Origin: Pachyseris speciosa
Lineage: Eukaryota; Cnidaria; Anthozoa; Scleractinia; Pachyseridae
Reading direction: 5' to 3'
DNA length: 64,000 bases
NCBI GenBank assembly: GCA_016490735.1
Contig: JAEMWC010000076.1
Location: 124,001-188,000, forward strand
The translations under genes and the position numbers were made by a program. How positions within the stretch are numbered: the first letter of the stretch is position 1; every line of letters begins with the position of its first letter. A model generated the notes under the pieces. It saw only the letters and a list, made by a program, of their open reading frames with translations, was not told the DNA's origin and ran no database searches. This document shows positions 1-10,100 of this stretch, one piece after another.

Positions 1-197
1 GTAATATTTATATTCAACATCTGGGATCCAAAAATGAATGAATGAACTTTATTTAAGTGTCAGAGTATTTAGCTAAATATAAGCTAATGGTGGACACTAA
101 AAGAACATTACAATAGTTATTTAATATCTAAATTATGTATCGTGACTTCTGCCACCTGTAACCTGTCAACTTCAGCTTGTTTCCTTTCTACTTGTAG

Positions 198-2928
198 GTG
201 TCAGACTATCATTACATTCCAGATACTCCCAGAATGTCAGAGCGACTAAGAGTTTGCCTTCAGGAAGGAGATGAGGCAAGATACTGAAAAATCATTTTCT
301 AAAATTAAGTTCTTTGTCCATGTCTGCCAGTTGTTGAAGAAAATTCTATTGTTCTTGACCAAGTCCCACAATAAAAATGCCACACATGATTCCAGCAGTG
401 TGCATACTAAAAGTGTCACTTGAGAACGCTAGCAGATATACAAGCAGATGCTTGTAGTAGGTGTCCCTGTTGGTCAGTGGTTAATAGAACGTAAGGCTGG
501 CCTGCAGATTGAGGTTGCATTTATTTGTCCCATGCTCTTGACAAACTGAATCTATAGAGGGTTTTGATGGTCGCCATATTGGACATGCAAAACAAAAAAA
601 TTATTTACTTTCTTTGGGAAATAAATTTTGTTGTTTTGCAAATAATTTTGATTGTTTTGCACCTCCAACATGGCCGCCTTGTATGTAAGTTCAGGATTTG
701 GGGAAATATTTATACCTTAAGTTTACTGGTAGAAGGAGATGGAGGACTGCTTGTATTTTCATAATACTTAAGATCAGACTTAGCTCCTCATTCAAGACCT
801 TGGGACACTTGTCAAACTTGTGCAGTAAGTAACCATAGTGTATGTCGTAGTTCAATTTTATCCTTGCTTCATTTCAATTTTTATTTTCTTTTGTTCTTGT
901 GTATGGTAATACAAGATAATGAGTACAAAACAAAGGAAAATAAAAATTGAACCCAGGATAAAATTGAATTACAACATGCATCGTTATAACAGTTCCTCTT
1001 GTTCTCCTTTTGCTGCCTTTCTTGAGTTTCGACCCTTCCCCATTTGAGTGGGAGAGGGAGGGGGGGGGGGGAAATGTGAACTGTCCCAAGACCTTATGAC
1101 TCACACTGTAGCATTTGCTGTAAACTTTTTGTGCTGTTGTACTTCACAGAGTGTAGGAAGAGACATTACAAAAATGTTCAAGAGGATCTGTTTAAGCTTG
1201 ACACAAGTGTAGTTCCAGCTAGCATAAGGTACATTAAAACAGGTTGAAAATGTTGAGTGCACCAAACAAACATGTCTGTAATTGAGGAGTTTCAAATCCA
1301 TTATCAGGCTTGATTTAGTAACCAGCTAATAAGTTTCAGTTGAAGTTAACCCTTTACTCTGTCTAACACCAGACGATTTTACTCATCAAAAGGAGGCCCT
1401 AAGGGGTTAAAGGGTTAAAACACTATCTCCCTTAACCAATGATGGATATTTGCTCAAGCAGAAATTTAAACTAGGTAACATTTTAAATTGGTAAATTAAG
1501 TTTTCTTAAGCCAATGATGATGAAGTAAAACTTACTCATGATTTACATTGATGGAAGTTGCCTTTACTTCAGGGTTGTGTTCTAGCAGCACCTGTGGCCC
1601 CTAGCGACTTACTTTTACCCTTGGGCGACCAGGAAATCTTAGTTTTTGCACAAAATTACTTTGCTGAGCACCCTGAATTTTAAAGGTTCAGAGTTTAGAG
1701 CACAGCCTTGTACTTCCTGTTTTCTTATGGAGGTGCAGTCCTATGGAATCAGATTCTTCTGCTAACAATGAAGTGTAAAAATGGAATGTTAATAACTGTT
1801 GTTTAATTTGCATCATCATCTGCCAGAGCATATGAAGACCTGAGAGTGAAGCATGAACCTCTTCTCCTTATCACCCCACAGTTTGAGACTCCTCTTCCAC
1901 CTCTTCAACCTGCAGTAAGTAAAATAATGCTACATTGAGGATATTATAGTCGGAGGTAACTTCTTAGTAGAAATTTCCAATGAGCTGAGATAACATTTGG
2001 TCTTTGTTGTAGGTATTTCCTCCAACATTCCGTGAGTTACCTGCCCCAGCACTGGATCTGTTTGATCTGGATGAGAGCTTCTCCTCAGAGAAGACAAGAT
2101 TGGCTCAGATAACCAACAAGTGTGAGTAGGACCTTGATGAGTCCCAGAAAATCTTTTAGGTTTGCATATAAATTTGAACGAGAGAAGAGCTGAAAAACAC
2201 AGAGGAAAAGATACTTTTTCTCATTTGTGATTGGCCATTCTTGTCTCCAGTTTCATCGACCCCTTCTCTTGCACCAGCCCCCACCCCCTGTCTCTACACC
2301 TCACCCCCTGCCTCCCCACCCCGAGAGGAAGGAGCATATCTCAGGATCAGAATTCTATAACACATATCGTTATACACAATATCTGATGTTTAAGAATATG
2401 TATCCTTTGTTGCAGGTACTGAAGATGATCTAGAGTATTATGTTCGTGAGTGTGGTGACATTCTTGGTGTATGCAGTAAGTTACCGTCTGATTGCAGAGA
2501 TGCCAAACATATCCTGGATTATATCTTCCATCAGGTGGTGGAATTCAAGAAACTAAATCAGGTAAATGAAAGTCACTCTACAAAGGCAAAAATGTGAGTC
2601 TTAAGGGGTACTAATGGAGCTTGCATGTTGCTATTATGTTGAAAGTTCTTTTAACCAAACTGCAAGTAAACTGCAGGGAAAACCTGGGCTAGGTTTCTGG
2701 AATGAACTATCATGGGTTGTATACCAAGAATGGGGACAATGTGAAGATAACAGAAAAAATAGATACAAAACATACCAAACTAGTTTTTAGTGTTCTATTT
2801 CAATGTTTTCTTCTAAAAAATATATGTTGATTATATTTTTTGTGTTTCAGGAGCTCCTGATGACCCTTCCAATGAGCCAGCATTTGTGGACACTATGTAA
2901 AAAATACTTTGACACTATAGTGGTGTAA
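198..2928 (+). CDS. IFT52: Intraflagellar transport protein 52, 3' part of gene
   Basis: IFT52 is an IFT-B core subunit that carries cargo along cilia. Six exons are visible: 198-275, about 1150-1228, 1827-1914, 2013-2121, 2416-2561 and 2851-2928; upstream exons lie outside the window. Family landmarks seen in order are LRVCLQEGDE, KHEPLLLITPQFETPLPPLQ, FPPTFRELPAP, LFDLDESFSSEKTRLAQITN, CGDILGV and FHQVVEFKKLNQ, matching the C-terminal half of animal IFT52. Oddities: the first intron seems to start with GC (GAG then GCAAGA); the second exon has the family sequence RDITKMF in one frame and DLFKLDTS in another (see findings). The last exon gives an unfamiliar 25-residue tail in the predicted frame (stop 2926-2928), while the neighbouring frame gives an acidic tail ending EPAFVDTM (stop 2898-2900), so the C-terminus is unsure. 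The family call is firm. Confidence 0.9.
841..979. repeat. Foldback miniature element in IFT52 intron
   Basis: Two arms (about 843-900 and 916-977) are near-complementary; the outer parts read TTCAATTTTATCC and GGATAAAATTGAA. It behaves as a MITE of about 140 bp. Related ends (ATGTTGTRRKTYAA) occur at 39757-39902 and 51845-52240, so this is a repeated family within the window. Confidence 0.7.
1347..1417. repeat. Short element with TTAACCCTTT inverted ends
   Basis: About 70 bp bounded by TTAACCCTTT and AAAGGGTTAA, with an internal segment (CTGTCTAACACCAGACGATT) that recurs with small changes at 35478-35581. The TTAA at each end suggests a TTAA-targeting miniature transposon. Confidence 0.6.
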
Positions 2929-4688
2929 TTATAAGATTCTGCATGTTTGCAGTGCATCACTCAGTGGTTCTAATGATCTTCTCAAACAAAATTGAGGTGT
3001 GAAGCACTATTATGGCTATGTGGTTTAGCTTATTTCAGAAAAGTGAAGAAACAAAACATCTGGCACCAGTTTTGTGGAGCAGAAGAATGGGTTAAACTCA
3101 AAAGAGCCGGGACTAGTTCAACTAGATTCTTTCTCTCAGAAACATGTCATTCATTTATATCATTAGACTGCTAGCAGTCCGCCTTTTCTCTAAAACCCGT
3201 CAAGTTCTCATCCTCACGCACATGTTCGCAAAACAACGCGGTTTATATGAAAGGGATTGGGGCAAGATGCGAAAAGACAGACTGGGGACTCTTCTGCACA
3301 AAACAAATTCTCCATCAGCCCAGCAACTATAATAATTAGACTAGCTTGACAACTCCAATATCCCCAGATGAAACAGAAGAGTCCGCAGTCTGTTTTTCTT
3401 CTCGAGCACCACCCGTCACATCCCAATCCTTCTCAACCCATTTTATTTCCGGTGAGCAAGAGAGTTCAAGAGAGAAATTTGAGAGAAAACCGACTGCAAG
3501 CGGTGTATTATATCATGTACACATGCCTGGATGTAGTCCAGTCAGAATGGTAAAAAAGCTGGAAATGCAGTGCACATGAAGAGCAACATATCTCTTAACT
3601 ACTGGTGCATAGTGCATTTCAAGTGGCTCCATGTCCTCTTACTTAGCTATCCATATATAGGGAAGGGAGGTACTAGTTATAAACAGCAGTGTATACTTGT
3701 CAAATACACTCCCATTTTATAACCCTTCTATTTTTAACCAACCCTGCTCACTATTAGTGCTCTCCCTGGCATTGTCACCTTGGTAAACTATTTTCATACT
3801 TGGGATAAGCAAAGTGAGCTACACTTGGAAAAGTAAAAAAAAGTCGCCCTGACAAGATGTTGAAACTTGTAAGCAAAGATGTTCTTTTTAATTAAGTTAT
3901 ACTGTGATCTGTAAATACCGTAGTGTAAGCATAAATATTGAATAAAATATGTCATGAGAAGTCTTGATGAATAAACAGGACAATGAAATAGGAAATGAAT
4001 TTTATCTTCCAGTAATGGCCCATGGTGACCCATTTTGGACAGTATTGGCCTGTGGTGGCATACCAGCCATTATGTGGGCCAAGGATACTGTGATCAATAT
4101 CGTTGCATGGGCAAAGTCATCATCAGAGTAAGCTGACTCTGATGATGACTTCCACTCAGGTTGTTAAACAGTCAATGTAATGAGCGTTTGAGTATTACAA
4201 AGGATTGACGATTTACATGGAGGAACGATAAAAGGTTACGGCACAGTAATAGGTTCGGGGCATTTTAATTACGATACATAAAATGACCACCCACGGTGGG
4301 GCTTAACGCTGACCCTTGTTATTGTACAGCATTTTGGGAGGTCAGCTGGGAGGTCTGGATGCCACTGGAAAATATCAATCGGGTGTAAATATAGCGGTGT
4401 GAATGAGGGTGTGAGCATTGAAGAATTTTTACAGCACCGTCACAGAAGGTTGTAACAAAAATGTCTCTCTGGGGAAATTTATTTCGCTTGCCAAGAGCCT
4501 CTGGATTTTCTTCTACAGCCGTGAAAAGAGCACGGTTGCTGTTCCAGGCTTGGAGGCATAGGTAAGCTTACGTTGTCAGATTTTTCCTTCCTTGTTTACA
4601 TCTTTTTTATTACAGCTTGCTACCAAAAAGCCAATTATCTTAGTTTTGAAATTATTCATGCCTTTACTTAGCTGACTTTTTACGCAAA
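2929..4688. other. Intergenic region, IFT52 to aldo-keto reductase
   Basis: No gene is supported. It holds the foldback element at 3174-3499. At 4461-4561 there is an ATG with 33 open codons (start MSLWGNLFRL) ending at a GTAAGC donor. It resembles a leader exon, but joining it to either acceptor before 4689 (at 4616 or after 4670) gives an immediate or early stop, so it is not assigned. The sequence at 4125-4175 (CTGATGATGACTTCC then GTTGTTAAACAGTC) resembles the tail of Penelope or LINE elements. Confidence 0.5.
3174..3499. repeat. Foldback repeat, about 325 bp
   Basis: Outer arms pair imperfectly (GCAGTCCGCCTTTTCTCT at 3175 against AGAGAAAACCGACTGC ending 3497), and an inner pair is stronger (ACAGACTGGGGACTCTTCTG at 3278 against CAGAAGAGTCCGCAGTCTGT near 3373-3392). 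Short open frames across it are by-products of the repeat. Confidence 0.55.
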
Positions 4689-6056
4689 ATGGCTAACCTT
4701 GTTTTATTTCTATTGATGGGTTCAATTTCCTTGGCCGACGACACCTGTGAATCGAACAGTGAAAATTGCAACGATTTTACCGGAGATAACCGTGTGAATT
4801 TCTACTCTTCAACGCCTCAATCCAATGTCATCAATATCTTTTCAACTTTGACTCTTAATGATGGCGTGAAAATCCCCATCTTTGGTTTGGGGGTCTACCA
4901 AGCAGGATCAGGCGAGGAAACTCGAAATGTAGTACTCTGGGCTTTGGAAAACGGCTACAGACAAATTGATACGGCGGCGAGGTATATGAACGAGGAAAGT
5001 GTAGGCGAGGCTGTAAAAGAGAGTGAAATCCCAAGAGAGGATATATTTGTTGTCACTAAGCTTTATGACCATGATCATGGGTTTGAAGAAACTTTGACCG
5101 CTTTCAACCAGAGTTTAGGAAAATTAGGATTGGAATACGTGGACTTGTATCTCATGCATGCGCCTGTTCCTGATAAAGTTGTACCTTCTTGGAACGCCAT
5201 GATCAAGCTTCAACAGAAAGGACTGATTAGGTTTGTAGAACATTGTTTACTGTTGGCATGCATAGCATTCCTAGCATGCCTTATATTAAAGCACTGAGGC
5301 AAGCATACCTTCTATTAAAGCACTGGGGAGGCCTTCACTTTTTTATCATTTTGTGTGTTCCTGCCCTCCACCCTTCTCCCCTTCCCTGTCCCTTGCTATC
5401 CATGCACATCTCCCCTCCATATCTTTCCTCCGAACACTATTTCTAATCCACAACCATGAGATTATGTTCCTAATAAAAAGGGAAAACAGTTTACTTGAAG
5501 GGTTGTGAAAATATCCAATGAGAATTAGAAATTATTCCAGATTTGAAGAAAATGCATGAATTTGCCTTGGATGGAATGCATGGTGAATTTATTCTAAACC
5601 ATTTTTTTTTTAATATTTTGTTACAGATCAATTGGTGTATCCAATTTTGGTATTCATCATCTTCAAGAACTAAGAAAGCACTCCACTGTGATACCATCTG
5701 TCAATCAAATTGAGGTACATCCCTTTCTACAAGAGAATGATGTGGTCAATTACTGCAAGAAAGAGGGGATTGTTATTCAGGCCTACTCGCCTTTGACAAG
5801 AGGAAAGAAACTTGGTCATCCCACCCTGAAATCAATTGGAGACAAGCATGGGAAAACCCCAGCTCAAATCTTATTGAGGTGGTGTGTACAGAAAGATTTT
5901 GTCTGTATTCCGAAGTCTAGTCGATTGTCTCGAATCGAAGAAAATGCCAGCGTATTTGACTTTAGTTTGTCTGATGAGGAGATTAATGTCCTAGATGGAC
6001 TGGAAGAGGGGTTTAGAACAGGCAGACCAAAAATAGAAGAACCCTGGAATGGCTAG
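4689..6056 (+). CDS. Aldo-keto reductase with signal-peptide-like N-terminus
   Basis: NADPH-dependent carbonyl or aldehyde reductase of the AKR superfamily. Exons 4689-5230 and 5627-6056 join in phase (AG then A) to give 323 residues, the usual AKR length plus a short N-terminal extension. The catalytic tetrad is all present: Asp94 and Tyr99 in IDTAARYM, Lys124 in VVTKLY, His157 in LMHAPV. The second exon carries GVSNFG, the conserved NQIEVHP, QAYSPL and the cofactor-binding IPKSS. An in-frame TGA lies just upstream of the chosen ATG. Residues 1-16 (MANLVLFLLMGSISLA) look like a cleavable signal peptide, followed by a 35-residue Cys/Asn/Ser-rich linker before the barrel starts at TLNDGVKIP. 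Most AKRs are cytosolic, so a secretory-pathway location is inferred and unusual. It could also be a membrane anchor. An AATAAA lies near 6543. Confidence 0.9.
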
Positions 6057-7152
6057 ATTTATTTGAGCTTAAGTGTAGAGACAATTTTAATCTGCAATGC
6101 TAAATGTTTAAATGAGAACTACAGGTAGCTGAATGTTGCAGTGGCAAACTCAGTTTTGACATCTCAGACTTGCAACTGGTGAAGGAAAAACGTTTCTCTT
6201 GGCCATTCACAGGCTCTCGCTACTTAAAATGTCAATGTCACTATTTTTTAAGTAGACAGGGATATGCATAGGCAGCTGGGAATTCCATCTGTCAAGGTAC
6301 TGTTAATATCATAATGCTGCTTTACTATCAAAGCAGCCAGAGATCAAACACACAATATCCCCGGCCAAATTGCTATTTTAACAGCAAACCTTTCAATTAG
6401 TTATGCCTGACTGCCTCCAACAAACAGACACTCTTTATGGTAACCAATAACTGGCTAGTTTGTCAAACAAGAAGTTTTTCTTTGCTGTGAGTATTAAAGG
6501 TAGCAGAATTTCTAGATACACTTCTATCTAGGGACTGAAACAAATAAAATTGGACAACAGACAGAATTTTCTATCATTCTTTAATACTCTATTTTGTAAA
6601 TAATGAAACAAAAGATTATAAAAAAAATACACCCAACATGTCAGTCCTGAGGGTTGCTATTGAAAAAAAAAATAATAATAAAAGTTGGTTAGTTGCAAAA
6701 TGAAAACTACAATCACTTTCTAGCTTGGTATTTAGAAATTAATTATTTTGGTTTTGACATAAAAACTGGGTGTGAGAGCACTTTCCAAAGCTTCGTCTGT
6801 ACAATTTAAGACATTACATGCACTCCTACAATCTTTAATTTAACACTCATTTTAGCTTTTAAAGGTGCTGCACATTGATTACAAAAGAGCTTAATTTGTG
6901 ATCAAATGAAGAATATGTATAAATTATTTCTCTTATGTTAGCTGAGTATTAACTCCATGCCTTGGAGAAAATTGGTGGCAAAGTAATTACTTTTCCTAAA
7001 CCTCAATCAAAATCACAATGCAAACCCTTGGCACCCTAGCCACAGTCTAAGACATTTTGATAAATGAGAGAATAGTGATTTCATGGTTGAACAATCTACA
7101 ATCTGATCAGAGAGTAGCTCCACAAGTCAGCGGTGATATCTGATGTGGACTT
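6057..7152. other. Convergent intergenic region, 3' flanks
   Basis: Lies between the ends of the aldo-keto reductase gene (+) and PPT1 (-). It is AT-rich, with poly(A)-signal-like AATAAA near 6543 on the plus strand. I see no gene or clear repeat here. Confidence 0.6.
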
Positions 7153-10100
7153 CTACTTCAAAAATGGTAAAATCTTCTCATCAAAGAATTCTTCCGAAAA
7201 CTGCAAATGATCTCCAATGGCTGTGAGAAAATGCAGTTTCTTGTCTTTGTCCATTTGTTGCAGTCCCAGCAAGTCCTACCAAGAAGAAAAGAGGGTCAAT
7301 TGTTTCCTTGAATTTTAAAAGGTAAAATGATATTACCATTTGTGGACAAGAGAAACAGTACACAAGGAAATTTCGAAGGACATTCAGCATCAATTGAAGG
7401 GCTGAGGGCATAACTGACCCAAATGACTTTTAGGGCCTTTTTTTGTATACGCTTTTTCTTGAAAAAGAATGGAAAATGGTCGAAAAAAGCCCTAAAAGTC
7501 ATTTGGGTCGGTTATGCTCTCAGCCCTTCAATTGAAAGAAACAAATATTCAGAGGTAGATCCTTCATTAATTTTATACTCACATCTTGATACAATGGACT
7601 TTCCTGCAAAGTGTATTTTTCTACTGCTTGCCCAGGCTTATAGAAGCCAAACCACTAAACAAGAAAAAAAAAGCATCTTAGTTACCGTAATTACAATATA
7701 ACCTACCCCTCAATTTGGTTCTTTGATAGCTACTTGGGAGGGTGAGGGGAGGGGAGGGAGGGGGCAAAACAAATTGCCTGTGATGCATGATGTCATCACC
7801 ACCATGTTGGCATCCCATCAACTAAAGGTTTCTCATAAGCTTTTGTTTTTGTCCACCAACACGGCTACCACACCATTGTTGTTTGAATCTCTAGGGATTG
7901 GTTGCATATGCTCTATAAAGGCCTGTTTAAATGATTTCAACAATAGTCCATTTTACAGTTGCATACTCAGTGACCTGACCTATGAATGGAAATGAGGCTG
8001 GCGGTGACCTTGTTTTGATACAGACCTCACTGCTTTTCTCATGTAAATCATGTTGTTCTTATGCTAACTAGTCCAAATTTGCATGAGAAAGACAGAGGTT
8101 TGTATCAAACAGAGGTTTGTATCAAAACAAGGTCACTCGCTTCCATTCAGAGGCCAGGTTACTGAACACACAACTGTAAAATGGGCTATTGCTTCATTCA
8201 ACATTTGTTGAAACTGTCAAGAACAGATTGCTCAACATTGTTGGAAGCATGTTGAAACAATTTCAAATTTCTTTAAACTCATATTCAACACTGCTTCAAC
8301 AATTCCTTTGTTGGATCATGTTGAAACCGTTTGAACAGTGCATTCAGCAATATTGTTCAACAGATGCATCACAGAACACACCAAGCTTGGTTCTTGTTTC
8401 CAGCTTCTTGCAATGAAAACTGATGAAAATGTTGGATGAGATGTTGAGTGGATGTTGGTGCCGTTTGAACTGCCTCCACACAAAAAAAAATCAACTCTAA
8501 ATAAATCATTTCAAATCAAATTTATAAAATTTGACAGGAGAAAAGACATGTAAGACCATCTCTAACTTTGGGTTAATAATAGCCTCAAGAGTCACATAGT
8601 AATCCACACCTCTGTCTCCTTTGGATCGACCATGGTATCATTAGCAAACATCACCATCACGAAGTTCTTCAGTTTCATCAGGTTCTTCTTGTAATCTGGG
8701 TTCTTCTTCTGAAAATGCAAGTCATTTTGGTAACTACCGCAAAATTGTGCTTTTCTTGAGCTATAAACTTACTGGTAAAACGCGAAACTTGTGAGCATGG
8801 CAAAAGCATGTTCAAAGTTTTGTGCTATAAAATTAAAAACAACAATGCACTTTGGCTGTTTATATCTGTGGGATTGGGTTGGGGGTGGGGTGGGGGTGTG
8901 GGTGGGCATGGAGAACCAAAGGGACATTCTTGGCTGGAGCCTTTAGGAAACCTTCAGGAAAATTTGAAACTTTTGTTTTACCTCCTTTTCTTGATTAATT
9001 TCAGCCAAAAAGATGCTTTTTTCTTTATACTCTTCCTCATTCAGTGGGTCATGCCAGTATTCTGCCTGGACAAGACTAAAAAAATAGTATAAATTATGAA
9101 ATTGTCAGTTAAGGTAATCACATTCAAATGACATAAATACAGAAATAGGGAACCATTTTGCAATTTAAACTGTTTGTGAAATCAGATGAATTTCTTTGAT
9201 AACTAGCCTGCATACAGGCTCTTCATTTTGGCAATTAATTCAGAGAGGTTTATTTTTGCTTTTGAATGGTGCGTGGTCAAAAGCTAACTAAAGGGATTGG
9301 GGCAAGCAAGGGAAAGAAGAGCCTGCCGCAGTCTATTATGATTTGAGTATCTTCGTTCAGGGCTGGATAAAACCGCAAGCAGACGCCCAAAATTTGTATG
9401 CTACGAAACAAAACATCTACTTAATTCTTTGCCTATGGTAACGCAATGAGCATTTTGTCAACCAAAGTTTTCTCAAAATTATTTTGCTCAAAGTGCAGCA
9501 GCTCAGAACAAAGTGCGAGAACTGCATTTTGAAATCCTTCTCTGGTACACGATTTGAAAACACTGACAAAAAATCCGAAAGATCGATTTGGAAATTGACA
9601 CGGTTGAATGGACAGTGACCCAAAGGGTCATTTCTGTTTGTTTCTGATTGGTTCATTCCACTTTGATGATTTGACAGATTAGTCAAGCAGGAAAAGGTGC
9701 TGATTTCAAATTGTACAGAGACCACTGCAGGCTCTTCCTCTCCCTCACTCGTTCCAATCTCGTAGCTTTTGACCGCGCGCCATTAAGCAAGGCAAAAAAT
9801 GAAGAGCCTGTATGCAGGCGATTTGATAACTTACTTGTTTTGAATCCAGCTGTACAAAGTCAAGAAAAATAGAAAAAAAAAAAACATTATTAAGTGAATA
9901 TACAACACGTGGGACAATAATAATATATTGTAGCCAAGTTCTTCTCTTTCTATGGGAGAATATGATGTATGAACAATTTGAGACGATGGATGACTGTGGA
10001 TACCCAATATTTGCAGCAACAAAACTTTTCTATTTTGCCTACAGTTATTAAATATTACTGTTAGGACTCTAGGAAAAGTGGGAAGCCACCAATAAAATTT

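Noticed and set aside
460..525. tRNA-like A-box (TGGTCAGTGGTTAA) in IFT52 intron
   Set aside because: No B-box at the right distance and no fold; at best a decayed SINE.
4125..4180. Hammerhead ribozyme-like CTGATGA ... AAAC segment
   Set aside because: The core GAAA is replaced by TAAA and no flanking stems pair convincingly; more likely a decayed retroelement tail.
4461..4561. Possible alternative first exon of the aldo-keto reductase (MSLWGNLFRL, then GTAAGC)
   Set aside because: Phase-2 joining to the acceptors before 4616 or near 4671 yields stop codons at once or within a few codons; no target exon was found.
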